Positions 17,410 through 26,044 of a DNA stretch of 64,000 nt are shown here, in pieces. The number at the start of each line of letters is the position of its first letter. The stretch's first letter is position 1. Position numbers and translations under genes: made by a program. A model generated the notes under the pieces. It was given only the letters and a program-made list of their open reading frames with translations. It was not told the origin of the DNA and searched no databases. Source of the DNA: Lachnospiraceae bacterium UBA3282 (GTDB lineage: Bacteria > Bacillota > Clostridia > Lachnospirales > Lachnospiraceae). Location: contig DETS01000011.1 in assembly GCA_002361735.1 (NCBI GenBank), forward strand, positions 1-64,000, in the 5' to 3' direction.

Positions 17410-17564
17410 GTTCTTTCCCTCCGTTTGGTTGTCTGTAACAGTTCAGCCTTCGGCTTCACTGTTACGGTTGTCTGCCATATGCCTTGCGCCTCCCTGCCAC
17501 CCGCATGGGCACCGGCATGGGCTGGGCATATGTGATTGATAGATTCTGTGCGGCTTGCGCACAC
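17410..17564 (-). promoter_or_regulatory. Structured 5' leader of rpsB-tsf
   Basis: The predicted RNA leader of about 155 bases has three visible pairings: a 5' hairpin 17547-17552/17558-17563; an 8-bp long-range stem 17476-17483/17525-17532 closing a G-rich domain with two GGCATGGG-like copies; and a hairpin 17435-17442/17458-17465 with an inner AGCC/GGCT helix upstream of the ribosome binding site. In E. coli, S2 represses rpsB-tsf through its leader; a similar autoregulation here is inference. No known riboswitch was recognised. Confidence 0.5.
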
Positions 17565-17570
17565 CTAGAT

Positions 17571-17599
17571 ACTATAACATAAAAAAAGCCCCCATGCAA
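17571..17599 (-). promoter_or_regulatory. SigA promoter of rpsB-tsf, overlapping the mcp terminator
   Basis: TTGCAT (17594-17599), 17 bases, TATAGT (17571-17576), predicting a start near 17564. The -35 hexamer is exactly the six-base loop of the upstream gene's terminator hairpin. Confidence 0.75.
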
Positions 17600-17607
17600 G
17601 GGGGCTT
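17581..17607 (-). terminator. Intrinsic terminator of the mcp gene
   Basis: Stem AAGCCCCC/GGGGGCTT with a 6-base loop followed on the minus strand by seven T residues, 12 bases after the mcp stop. A textbook Rho-independent terminator. Confidence 0.92.
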
Positions 17608-17618
17608 CTTTACTTTTT

Positions 17619-19703
17619 TCAGTTCTGGAACATCTCCGCTATATTCTTCAATTTCACCACGTTTTCGGAATTGGTTTCCACCAGTTCCGCATTTCCCTCG
17701 ACCAGACGGGAAACATCCTGTGTCTTCTGAGCGATGCTGCTGATGTTGTCAGCCGCTTCTCCTACCGTGACGGTGATATTGCCTACCGATTCGGCAATCT
17801 CTACGATCGCCGAAAGCAGTGTATCCACTTCGTCCCCGATCGCCTTCATATTCTCCTCAAAATTAGAAGCGTCCTCCGTATATCTTTCCGCTACATCCAT
17901 GAAATCGCTGTAATCCTTGAGCACAGTCTCCTCCAGGAAGGAGAGCGTCTCCTGCAGGCAGGATTCCATATTCTGCACCGCCTGATTCACCTCTGTGGTG
18001 ATGCCGTTGATATTCCCCACCGTGGAGGACGTCTGGGCTGCCAGACCGCCGATCTCATCCGCCACCACCGCAAAGCCTCTGCCCGCTTCTCCCGCTCTTG
18101 CCGCCTCGATGGAAGCATTCAGAGCAAGCAGATTGGTCTGTCCGGAAATATCCAGGATCGACTGCGTGAGTTGATTGATCTTCTGTACTGCCTGCGCCTG
18201 TTCCATCGCCGCCGCCGTCTTTTCCTGTACATTCTTGTACATCTGCGTCGTTTTGTTCTGTGCCTCTCCCGTGGTATTCTTCAGATTGTCGGCACGCAGC
18301 TTGCTCTCCAGAGAAGCTCTCTCACCCTCTTTGGAATTGTCACGGATCGCCTGCGCCCGCTCTCGGATATGATTCACGGTATCATTCACAGTCTCCATGG
18401 CTGCCGCCGTTTCCTCCATGGCTGCCGCCAGTCCCTGTGTCGTCTCCGTATTCGCACCGCTCATATCCTGCACCTGATCGGTAGTGCTTGAGAGTTGATG
18501 CAACGTATCGTCCAAATCCGAGTAGGCTGTCCGGATATCCGACACCATGGAACGGAGACTTGCCCGCATCTCTCTGAGGGAATTTGCCATATTACCGCTC
18601 TCATCGTGTCTCTTACAGAGTTTATCGCTGTTCTCGTTTTTTGAAAAATCAAAGCGCGCCGTCTTGGATACAATATCGTCGATCTGCGTAATCGGTCTGG
18701 TGATTGCCATCCCCATAACGATACCGATCACACCGGCAAAGACCACCGCGATGAGGGATCCCAACAAGATCAGACGTGCAAGATGCCTGGCCGCGTCCTT
18801 CATCTCTTTCTCCGATGCCGTCATCACAAAACGCATTCCGTTTGCCAGCGTCACATAACACATATTCTTATCAACGCCCTGATAGCGATAGGTAACGGCC
18901 TTTCCTTCCATGGAAGGATCCGCCAGCGCCGCCGCCATGGAACCGTCCTCCTCCAGACCTGAGATCGCGCTGCCGACATCGAGGGAGCTGTGATAAGCAA
19001 TATTACCGTTTCCATCTTCCAGAAACGCATAGCCTGTATCAAATGCGGTCGTCTGATCCACATAGCCGGTAAACATACTAAATTCGACATCCATACCGAT
19101 GATTCCGACGGATTCTCCGTCGATAAAAATTGGTATCACATAGGAAACCATATCGACGTCGATATTGGAATTATGGTAAGGCGCCATCCAGGTAGGCTTC
19201 CCGTTGTTCACGGGTATGTAATACCATCCCACATGCTCCAGATCGTCCGGCTCATACATGGTAAAATCCGTACACGGTTCCGGCGTAAAATCATCCGCTT
19301 CACTTTTTCGGCTCCAGAAGACACCGCTCGTAGGGTCCGTGAATTCCGGATTATAACGGATGTAAGCCGTCAATGCGCCTTCCGTATTGCGTCCGATCTC
19401 GTAGAGCAGCTGATTCATGGTCTGTGTGACCTTGTTCACATAGGGCTTCGACGTCTTAAAGGCATGCAGACTGTCGATCTGCTGCAGCGCCAGATTATAA
19501 GCCGTATTTACAGACTGCTCTACCCTTTGCATCTGCGCGTTCAGTCCTGCCGCCTGACTTGCGCAGATATACTGCATTTCTTTTTGGGAATCCGCATATA
19601 CGGTTCCACTGGAATTCAAAATGCTGACTCCGCCGCAGATCAAAGATGACAAAAGCGCACAAATAACAACTGTTACCAAAATTCTGCCCTTAATTGATTT
19701 CAT
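17619..19703 (-). CDS. Methyl-accepting chemotaxis protein
   Basis: Transmembrane chemoreceptor, 694 residues. TM1 lies at about residues 8-28; a double-Cache-like extracellular sensor ([35 protein letters not shown]) runs to about 300; TM2 follows ([21 protein letters not shown]), then HAMP ([11 protein letters not shown]) and the signalling domain with the hairpin tip [25 protein letters not shown]. Such Cache domains typically bind amino acids or organic acids. ATG with AAAGGAG upstream, 34 bases after the preceding gene; a weak TTGGCA-18-CATAAT lies there. It sits where Bacillus has only sigD-swrB before rpsB. Confidence 0.93.
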   Translation of the reverse strand: MKSIKGRILVTVVICALLSSLICGGVSILNSSGTVYADSQKEMQYICASQAAGLNAQMQRVEQSVNTAYNLALQQIDSLHAFKTSKPYVNKVTQTMNQLLYEIGRNTEGALTAYIRYNPEFTDPTSGVFWSRKSEADDFTPEPCTDFTMYEPDDLEHVGWYYIPVNNGKPTWMAPYHNSNIDVDMVSYVIPIFIDGESVGIIGMDVEFSMFTGYVDQTTAFDTGYAFLEDGNGNIAYHSSLDVGSAISGLEEDGSMAAALADPSMEGKAVTYRYQGVDKNMCYVTLANGMRFVMTASEKEMKDAARHLARLILLGSLIAVVFAGVIGIVMGMAITRPITQIDDIVSKTARFDFSKNENSDKLCKRHDESGNMANSLREMRASLRSMVSDIRTAYSDLDDTLHQLSSTTDQVQDMSGANTETTQGLAAAMEETAAAMETVNDTVNHIRERAQAIRDNSKEGERASLESKLRADNLKNTTGEAQNKTTQMYKNVQEKTAAAMEQAQAVQKINQLTQSILDISGQTNLLALNASIEAARAGEAGRGFAVVADEIGGLAAQTSSTVGNINGITTEVNQAVQNMESCLQETLSFLEETVLKDYSDFMDVAERYTEDASNFEENMKAIGDEVDTLLSAIVEIAESVGNITVTVGEAADNISSIAQKTQDVSRLVEGNAELVETNSENVVKLKNIAEMFQN

Positions 19704-19737
19704 GTTTCACACTCCTTTGACTGTAAAGATTATTATA

Positions 19738-20439
19738 TTATGGCTGACTTGTCACGATCTTGGCAATCTGTTCGTTGCTTGCGCCCGCCGGGATTTGGAA
19801 GGTTCCCGTCCTGAGACGCTTATCATAGCCATTTTGACAAAGATAATTATCATAATCCGATGCGGAAAAAACGACGCCCGCCTCCTCCAGCTTCTTTGCC
19901 ACCGTGTAGGAACCGTCGCCGCTGACAATGGTAACCTTCACTACAGACGGCTTCGTATCGGTATTTTTCGGGGATTCCTCCGTGGGGGGCGTCTCCTTAT
20001 TTCCCGTATCTTCATCCTGCTTTGTCATCTCGTTGGTATCCGCGGTCGGCTGCTTATTCTGCGTCGTACGATTGGATGACACAGGTTCCCCGACTTCGTC
20101 CTTTGGCTGCGCGACTGCCACATCCTTCTTCACTGGTTCCGCTGCCGCCTCATTTTCCGCCGGCAGTTCCGTTTTCTCCCGGTCCTCAGCCGTTTCCGGC
20201 AGTTCCGTTTCTCCCTGATCCTCAGCCGTTTCCGGCGGTTCCGTTTCTTCCTGATCCTCAGCCGTTTCCGACGGTTCCACCAATCTTGTATTTTCCGTCA
20301 TACCGAGTTCTTTCGCCCTGGCAATGATCTCAGCGTCCGTCATCTCTCTCTTTTCGCCGCGCGAAAGCACAATTCCCATGATGAGCGCCGTAACAATGAT
20401 GCCAAGACCCAGCCCCCGAAAATAATACTTTTTTTCCAT
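19738..20439 (-). CDS. Membrane-anchored protein with MltG-like C-terminal domain
   Basis: A 233-residue protein of uncertain role. One membrane helix (about residues 9-26) is followed by a long acidic, presumably extracytoplasmic linker with three near-copies of an ETAEDQEETEPP-type repeat (about residues 58-95). A C-terminal region of about 65 residues (VTIVSGDGSYTVAKKLEEAG to FQIPAGASNEQIAKIV) resembles the LysM-like N-terminal domain of the endolytic transglycosylase MltG. The MltG catalytic domain is absent. It follows the SwrB-like gene by 12 bases, so it probably shares its transcript. A wall-binding role is inference. Confidence 0.6.
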   Translation of the reverse strand: MEKKYYFRGLGLGIIVTALIMGIVLSRGEKREMTDAEIIARAKELGMTENTRLVEPSETAEDQEETEPPETAEDQGETELPETAEDREKTELPAENEAAAEPVKKDVAVAQPKDEVGEPVSSNRTTQNKQPTADTNEMTKQDEDTGNKETPPTEESPKNTDTKPSVVKVTIVSGDGSYTVAKKLEEAGVVFSASDYDNYLCQNGYDKRLRTGTFQIPAGASNEQIAKIVTSQP

Positions 20440-20451
20440 GCCGCTACGCCC

Positions 20452-21513
20452 CTATACGCCTTCAAACAAATCAATCACCAGCTTCACTTCCCCGAGTCCC
20501 AGACCCAGTTCCTTGGCTATCGCCATATTGGATTTTCCTGCCTTGTGAAGCTCCAGAATCCGTTCATTGCTGTTATGCCCGTCGTTTTGTCCCTGCGCAA
20601 AGCGGATGTCCACTCCACGGGGCTCCTCCTTCGCCGCGCTCCTCGCTCCGGTATTCCCGAAGATACCAAGCTCCGCAAAAGCAGCGCTGGTCGAGATATC
20701 AGTCTCCTCCGCCACATAATCCGCATCCGGCTCATGAATGATCTCCACGCGCCTGGCTTTGATGGGGGTAAACTCGACCTCCTCAGGCTCATAGAGTTCC
20801 TCAGGCAAAGGCTCCTGTTCCGGCTCTGCCGCTTCGTACGCCTCCGCCTCCGGTTCTGCAAAAAACTCTTCCGGTTCTTCCTCTATCGTCTCCGGTACAT
20901 CGTTTCTCCCGCCGCGGAGCGACCAGAAATCCGTCCTGGTATCCTCCACTGCACCCATTACGGAAACCACTGCTTCCTGTACTGCCTCCTGCGCTTCTTT
21001 CGCCGAAGCCTCCGCATTTCGTATCCTCTGGATTGCCTCCTCCGCCGCGCCCTCAGCGGTCTTTGCTTTCTTCATGGTCTCGTCTGCAGTGATCTCCGCA
21101 TCCCGTATGGTCTGCCTGATCTCCTCCGCCGCCTGAGATGCCTGCCCGATGCTCGTCATCAGCGTATCATGCTTATCGTTTAACATATCATATAGGAAGG
21201 TGACCTCCTTATGATTCTTATTGATTTCTTCCAAAACCGTGTCCGAATACTCGTTCACTGCCATGATTTTTTCGTTGGCCACGCGCTCCATCGCGCGCTC
21301 CGTTTTTTCGATGGAATAGCCGATGGTCTCATCCACGATCTCGGAAACCCGCTCTCTGACGGTCTCCGCCTCGCCTTCCACCAGCTTCCTGATCTCTGCC
21401 TCACTGATCAGCTGTACTTCCTCGTCTGCATCTTTCTTTCCTGCCGGCAGAAGATATCCCACGATCAAGATCACCACGCCAACAACGATCAGAACGATCT
21501 CTATTACGCTCAT
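20452..21513 (-). CDS. SwrB-like membrane-anchored coiled-coil protein (DUF6115 type)
   Basis: 353 residues: an N-terminal membrane helix (residues 3-23), a long Ala/Glu-rich coiled coil (about 35-190), an acidic disordered stretch (about 205-255) and a short C-terminal helix-turn-helix-like segment (NERILELHKAGKSNMAIAKE, then LGLGLGEVKLVIDLF). Bacillus SwrB (YlxL), which activates the flagellar export gate, has the same topology and lies just after sigD before rpsB, the equivalent position here. I infer a positional and probably distant homologue; the protein is about twice as long. Confidence 0.6.
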   Translation of the reverse strand: MSVIEIVLIVVGVVILIVGYLLPAGKKDADEEVQLISEAEIRKLVEGEAETVRERVSEIVDETIGYSIEKTERAMERVANEKIMAVNEYSDTVLEEINKNHKEVTFLYDMLNDKHDTLMTSIGQASQAAEEIRQTIRDAEITADETMKKAKTAEGAAEEAIQRIRNAEASAKEAQEAVQEAVVSVMGAVEDTRTDFWSLRGGRNDVPETIEEEPEEFFAEPEAEAYEAAEPEQEPLPEELYEPEEVEFTPIKARRVEIIHEPDADYVAEETDISTSAAFAELGIFGNTGARSAAKEEPRGVDIRFAQGQNDGHNSNERILELHKAGKSNMAIAKELGLGLGEVKLVIDLFEGV

Positions 21514-21543
21514 ATCTGTTCCTTTCGCACTCCGACTGCCGCT

Positions 21544-21861
21544 CTATAAATACGCGTCAAAGGTACTCACACCCTTCAAAAGTACCTTGCCGTCGGGCTC
21601 CTTTTTTTCCTGTTTTCTGTTGCGGCCGCCGTCTCCGTAATACTCGTTGCTGCCTTTTTCTTTTGCATCGTGTCTTTTTTGGCGGTTTTCCGTCTTCTCC
21701 TGCTGATTGACACGCTGTACCTGTTTTTCCACCTGCTTCGTCATCTGCTGACCGAAATTGGCCTGATCCACCATTCCCTTGGTGTCTTCATTATGCTTGA
21801 TGGTGGTATAATCCTGGGCTCTTGTGATCTGCCCCTGCATTTCCACAAAACCGATTGCCAT
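21544..21861 (-). CDS. Small hydrophilic protein of unknown function in the sigD tail
   Basis: About 105 residues, soluble and rich in Lys, Gln and Glu: MAIGFVEMQGQITRAQDY at the N terminus, then EKQVQRVNQQEKTENRQK, and a C-terminal VLLKGVSTFDAYL. No recognisable domain. I chose the ATG at 21861, with GGAGGG nine bases upstream; an ATG at 21876 overlaps that site. It lies between the FapA-like and SwrB-like genes, so it is likely co-expressed with them. A structural or adaptor role cannot be concluded. Confidence 0.6.
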   Translation of the reverse strand: MAIGFVEMQGQITRAQDYTTIKHNEDTKGMVDQANFGQQMTKQVEKQVQRVNQQEKTENRQKRHDAKEKGSNEYYGDGGRNRKQEKKEPDGKVLLKGVSTFDAYL

Positions 21862-21878
21862 AGCTATTCCCTCCATGC

Positions 21879-21973
21879 GGAGAATGCTGTATTTCAGGCA
21901 TTCTCCTGTACGAGACTTAGAACTTCTCCGCGAAACAGCCTCTGCTGTGAGTGGCTAGAAGTTCTTCTCGTAC
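21879..21973 (-). other. Two strong intercistronic hairpins
   Basis: First on the transcript: arms 21966-21973/21908-21915 (8 bp) and 21957-21965/21919-21927 (9 bp), with a 3-base bulge and a 29-base loop. Second: arms 21898-21906/21879-21887 (9 bp) with a 10-base loop. No T tract follows either, so they look like processing or stability elements rather than terminators. They fill nearly the whole gap between the FapA-like gene and the small protein. Confidence 0.65.
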
Positions 21974-21974
21974 T

Positions 21975-23564
21975 TTAAAACGGCGCCATCTTGACATCGC
22001 CGCGCTCTCTGACAAAACGACAGTAATGCGTGGTCTTCTGCACGACCATGGAGACATCTCCGATACAGATACGTGTGCCGGGATATACCTCTCCCTTTAC
22101 GCGCACCACTGCCTCCGCCGGGTTTCCCGCATGTTTCTGCAAGTTTTCAAGCTCCTTATTCGCCTCAGCGACTGCCTGCGTCTTTTGCTGGTTCGTAGTC
22201 GCAAGCGTCTGGATATACTGAACCTGTTCGGGTTTCAATTTCACGCCCTGCGCAAGTTTCTGCTTCGTGGAGACCAAAATGGGCTGTACCGTCTGCAATA
22301 TCTTGGTATCCTCCATGATCTGTTTTTGCAGCTCGCCTATGCGTTCCTTGATCTTGGGATCGGCACCCACCTCCACAATGGTGTCCGCCCCCATCTCAGA
22401 ACCGAGGGTCTTCACATTGATCGTGCCCGTAGCCGTCACTTTTCCCCCTGTGATGAATCCCCTTCTGCCGTCCACATTGATCTCACCGCCGGCAGTCACC
22501 CTGCTGTGCAGAATGGATTCGGATGCTACGTAGCCCTCCGCCTGTGCCGTAACATTCTCCAAAAACTTGGAAACGATATTGCCGCCGGCCTGCAGAGTCC
22601 CCCTGCCCATACCGTTCATTCCTCTGGCAATGATAATGTTGCCGTCAGCAACCAGTTTCGCGCCCTCGACAACACCTTTCACGACGATATCCCCTTTTGC
22701 TTTCACCTCAAAGTTTGTCGCCACATTGCCGTTAATCTGCACATTTCCCTCATATTCGATGTTGCCCGTGGCAGTATCCACGTTTTCCACCACCAACTCG
22801 TCAGAGACAAATACCGAACCCTCCACCAGTTCAACATGACCGTCCACCATAGCCGTCAGCATATCTTTATTCTCCGACAGCTCAATATTATGCCCAAACT
22901 TCAGGGTCTCCCCCCGCACTTCCGCCGGTGCGATCCTTTCTCCGAAGACATTCTCTCCCGGCTCGCCCGGCTGCTGCGGATGCAGAACGGCAAGCACATC
23001 GCCTTTATTACAATGATTTAGTATATTCAAATGAAAGAAATCTACGCTTCCGTCTTCATTCAGGGTCGGTTTTGCCGCCTTGTCGGTATTAAATTTATAT
23101 TCGATATAAGCGTTCTTTCCCTGGACGGGTTCCTTTCCCTCCGCCACAAGGATATCCTCGCAATATTCCCGTTTCCGAAAAAAAGCCTCGATCGCATCAT
23201 GTTTGATTCCGCACTTAATGCCGCGATGCTCCAAATCCTCGAGCATCTCTTTTAAGGTCATATCCTCGCTGCCCTCTGAGGCAGCATAAAACTTTGCATA
23301 AGCCTGCATCTTATCCGGCTTGACTGTCAGCTTATAACACTCCCGCTCCGGAAGTCTCGTCTCGTTTCCGAGCGAGATTTCCTGCTCCGCGCTCTGCGCA
23401 CCATCCACGGCACGCTTCAAGGTTGGCAGATCGCAGGCATAGTCTTTCATGGTCAAATACTCAACCACATCGGTAACATCCACAGGCTTTCCTTCCCCGG
23501 TGGGCGGAAACAACTTGAGAGACGATTTCCCCTGCTGATTCACCAATCTGAAATATCCGTTCAT
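21975..23564 (-). CDS. FapA-family (DUF342) polymer-like protein
   Basis: A 529-residue soluble protein. The N-terminal half contains the DUF342 alpha/beta region; the middle (about residues 230-400) is a run of short beta-helix-type repeats such as GNIEYEGNVQINGNVATNFEVKAKG; the C-terminal part is a coiled coil (about 400-470) followed by a small beta segment. FapA relatives occur beside chemotaxis or flagellar genes in several bacteria, and in Vibrio one has been tied to signalling. The role here is unproven. It follows sigD by 17 bases. Confidence 0.8.
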   Translation of the reverse strand: MNGYFRLVNQQGKSSLKLFPPTGEGKPVDVTDVVEYLTMKDYACDLPTLKRAVDGAQSAEQEISLGNETRLPERECYKLTVKPDKMQAYAKFYAASEGSEDMTLKEMLEDLEHRGIKCGIKHDAIEAFFRKREYCEDILVAEGKEPVQGKNAYIEYKFNTDKAAKPTLNEDGSVDFFHLNILNHCNKGDVLAVLHPQQPGEPGENVFGERIAPAEVRGETLKFGHNIELSENKDMLTAMVDGHVELVEGSVFVSDELVVENVDTATGNIEYEGNVQINGNVATNFEVKAKGDIVVKGVVEGAKLVADGNIIIARGMNGMGRGTLQAGGNIVSKFLENVTAQAEGYVASESILHSRVTAGGEINVDGRRGFITGGKVTATGTINVKTLGSEMGADTIVEVGADPKIKERIGELQKQIMEDTKILQTVQPILVSTKQKLAQGVKLKPEQVQYIQTLATTNQQKTQAVAEANKELENLQKHAGNPAEAVVRVKGEVYPGTRICIGDVSMVVQKTTHYCRFVRERGDVKMAPF

Positions 23565-23581
23565 ATAATACCCTCTATTGT

Positions 23582-24367
23582 TTATTTTCTCCTGTCCGTA
23601 TCTGTGAGGATTCCGATATAATCTCCCAGTTTTCCTCTCATCTTCTGCAGGGCTCTGGTGTGAAGCTGAGAAATCCTCGACTCCGACACCTCCAGTATAT
23701 TGCTGATCTCTTTCAGAGTCAGCTCCTCATAATAATAGAGCAAAATAACCTTTCGTTCCTTCTCTGTCAAGGTTTCCAGTGACTGTGCCAGCATCTTTTT
23801 CAGTTCATCCCGCTCAAGGATTTCTTCCGGCGAATCAAAAGCCGCGCTCTTTGCAGGCGCCGCCTCATTGGAAACTTCACTCCCCTGCTCCAGAAATTCG
23901 TTCAAAGACACCACGTTTGTGATCTTCATCTGGGACTGCCACTCGAGATACTCCTCATCGGTAATCCCCAGGATCTGCGCGATTTCCTCATCCGTAGCGC
24001 TCTTTCCGCTCGTCGTCTCGATCTCCCGGATCGCTGCATCGATCCGCTTCTGCTTCTGCCTGATCGTTCGGGGGATCCAGTCCATCTTGCGGATCTGATC
24101 CAAAATTGCGCCCCTGATCCGCAGACTCGCGTACGTCTCAAATTTGACGTCCTTTAAGCAGTCAAATTTATCAATGGCATCGATCAATCCGAATATTCCA
24201 TAACTGACAAGATCCTCATACTCCACGTTATAGCCAAGGTACATGCTCAGACGTCCCGCCACGACTTTTACCAGGGGGGCGTACTCCAATATGATCTTTT
24301 CCCGTATCTCAGGGGACTTCGTATTCTCATAGTCCTCCCAGAGCTTCTTTTTCCCTGCATCATCCAT
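23582..24367 (-). CDS. sigD: RNA polymerase sigma factor SigD/FliA (sigma-28)
   Basis: Directs transcription of late flagellar, motility and chemotaxis genes. At 261 residues it is the usual length of the family. Regions 2 (YEDLVSYGIFGLIDAIDKFD), 3 (SATDEEIAQILGITDEEYLEW) and 4 (LTLKEISNILEVSESRISQLH) are all present. GGTAGGGA lies upstream of the ATG. It lies downstream of cheD and a small membrane protein, as in Bacillus. Its inhibitor FlgM is not in the window. Confidence 0.95.
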   Translation of the reverse strand: MDDAGKKKLWEDYENTKSPEIREKIILEYAPLVKVVAGRLSMYLGYNVEYEDLVSYGIFGLIDAIDKFDCLKDVKFETYASLRIRGAILDQIRKMDWIPRTIRQKQKRIDAAIREIETTSGKSATDEEIAQILGITDEEYLEWQSQMKITNVVSLNEFLEQGSEVSNEAAPAKSAAFDSPEEILERDELKKMLAQSLETLTEKERKVILLYYYEELTLKEISNILEVSESRISQLHTRALQKMRGKLGDYIGILTDTDRRK

Positions 24368-24407
24368 ATAGAGTCCCTACCTGCCTTTTCAGCGCAGATA
24401 CGCCGCA

Positions 24408-24824
24408 TTACTGCTCCGAAGGATCCTTTTCGATGACCTCGCCTTCTTCCAGCTGCGCCTCATGTATCTGAATCTCAAATCTGTCCAGCATGATCTGCAA
24501 AATCCGTCCTACAAAATAAAATCCCACAAGTACACAAATAAGAACGATCAGCATCGTCAGCAGTTTATAGTGCAGAATCCTCATGGCGATACTGACGATT
24601 GCCCCGGCAAGCAGTGTGACAAAAGCAGGAATCAGTCTGCGCTTTTTCTCTTTTTCCTGTCTCTCCGCTTCCTCCCGCTTCTCTCTTGCCTCCCGTTCGG
24701 CAGCAGTTTCAAGCTCCTCACCAGACTCCTCATCAAGCTCCGCCGCTTCTCCCTCAGCATCCGGCTGCTGCTTGGCGTTCTCGTCTGCTTCTGTTTGTTC
24801 CCCGTTTGTTTTTTCCCAGTCCAC
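24408..24824 (-). CDS. Small two-helix membrane protein of the che operon, function unknown
   Basis: 138 residues: an acidic, Glu/Ala-rich cytoplasmic region (1-65) containing a charged coiled-coil stretch, then two membrane helices (about 67-85 and 88-108), then a short acidic tail. GTG start at 24824 with AAAGGG about eight bases upstream; it fits between cheD (34 bases) and sigD (40 bases). I do not recognise a named family. Codon use and composition match the neighbours, so it belongs to the operon. A membrane adaptor is possible but not shown. Confidence 0.65.
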   Translation of the reverse strand: MDWEKTNGEQTEADENAKQQPDAEGEAAELDEESGEELETAAEREAREKREEAERQEKEKKRRLIPAFVTLLAGAIVSIAMRILHYKLLTMLIVLICVLVGFYFVGRILQIMLDRFEIQIHEAQLEEGEVIEKDPSEQ

Positions 24825-24858
24825 TTGCTAACCCTTTCGTCCTTCTCCTGCTTGAAGA

Positions 24859-25344
24859 TTAAATTTTATACTCCGGCTTTCCAACCGCGCGAATCACATA
24901 ATCACCGGTTTCCGGATAAAAAATGACTGTTCTTCCGAAATTTTTTCCGGTATCCTCCGCCAGGATCGGTATCTTCATCTGTGCGAGCTTCTTTTTCGTC
25001 GCTTCCACGTTCCGTTCTCCCACACGAACCGTCTCGCTCTGACTGCCAAAACCGAACATCTGCGCACCGCCTGCGATCTTAGCTACCAGACGCGACCTGT
25101 TCGCGCCCTTTAAGGTCACCTGCCTCACCAGCTCCTCAATCCCCGTATCAGCAAATTTCGGGATGTTAGAGTTGTTGCGGATCTGTGTGGAGTCCGGCAG
25201 CATAATATGTGCCAGACCACCGATCTTTGTGACCGGATCCCGAAGCGCAATACCTACACAAGACCCCAGTCCCAACGTGGTGATGCTGTCGGGACTGACG
25301 CATACTTTTAAGTCGGCCATTCCGACTTTTATCTCCACTCCCAT
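24859..25344 (-). CDS. cheD: Chemoreceptor glutamine deamidase CheD
   Basis: Deamidates receptor glutamines and stimulates CheC phosphatase. 161 residues; the catalytic Cys and His are visible in LGSCVGIALRDP (about residue 29) and GGLAHIMLP (about 46), with a Thr in the following region. It lies next to cheC, its known partner, in the Bacillus order. ATG with AGGAG upstream. Confidence 0.95.
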   Translation of the reverse strand: MGVEIKVGMADLKVCVSPDSITTLGLGSCVGIALRDPVTKIGGLAHIMLPDSTQIRNNSNIPKFADTGIEELVRQVTLKGANRSRLVAKIAGGAQMFGFGSQSETVRVGERNVEATKKKLAQMKIPILAEDTGKNFGRTVIFYPETGDYVIRAVGKPEYKI

Positions 25345-25398
25345 AACACTGCTATCTCCTGTTTACAAATTCTTAATCCATACGCTCACCGGCAGTCC

Positions 25399-26016
25399 TT
25401 ACAAACTGACCCCTAACGCCGCTAACATTTTTCCATATGAATCCAGATCCGGAATCAGGATAAAATATCCGTCCAATACCATCTCATCAAAAAACTGGGT
25501 CTGAATCATCAGCATCCGGTCTCCCAGCGCCGCAAACTCGATCGCAGGCACGCTTATGATCGCTCCCGCCATATCGACCGTTAAGTCAGGCACCGAGGGC
25601 TGTATCATCAGATTTGTAATGCTGGAGAGAGAGTTCAGGTACGCCCCCGTAATGATGTTTCCTACCTCTTTTAAGGCAGAAAACTCCATCTCCGTAAAAT
25701 CTTCTCCCTCCGACTCCATGCCCATCAGCTTCGCCACCAGATGTTTGGCGGCTTTCTTTTCCAAAAGGAACATGATGCTGCCATTGATATCGCCCTCTAT
25801 GGCAAGATAAATTCCCGCCATGACCAGCTCCTCACCGCCCATGGCTTCGCCCAGCTCCTTAAATTCCAAAAGCTGTACTCTGGGAACCGACATATCCACC
25901 TTTGTCTGCATAAGCTGCGCAAGGGCAGTGGTTGCATTTCCGGCGCCAATATTGCCCAGTTCCTTCAAAACGTCAAAATACTCATTTGACATTTCATCAA
26001 GGTTAATCTCACTCAC
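25399..26016 (-). CDS. cheC: CheY-P phosphatase CheC
   Basis: Removes phosphate from CheY and so helps adaptation. 205 residues with both phosphatase motifs present (VLKELGNIGAGNA near residue 20 and ALKEVGNIITGAY near 115), so both sites may be active. GTG start at 26016 with TAGGAGGAG upstream. It lies between cheW and cheD. Confidence 0.95.
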   Translation of the reverse strand: MSEINLDEMSNEYFDVLKELGNIGAGNATTALAQLMQTKVDMSVPRVQLLEFKELGEAMGGEELVMAGIYLAIEGDINGSIMFLLEKKAAKHLVAKLMGMESEGEDFTEMEFSALKEVGNIITGAYLNSLSSITNLMIQPSVPDLTVDMAGAIISVPAIEFAALGDRMLMIQTQFFDEMVLDGYFILIPDLDSYGKMLAALGVSL

Positions 26017-26044
26017 TATGGCTCCTCCTATATCACATCACTCG

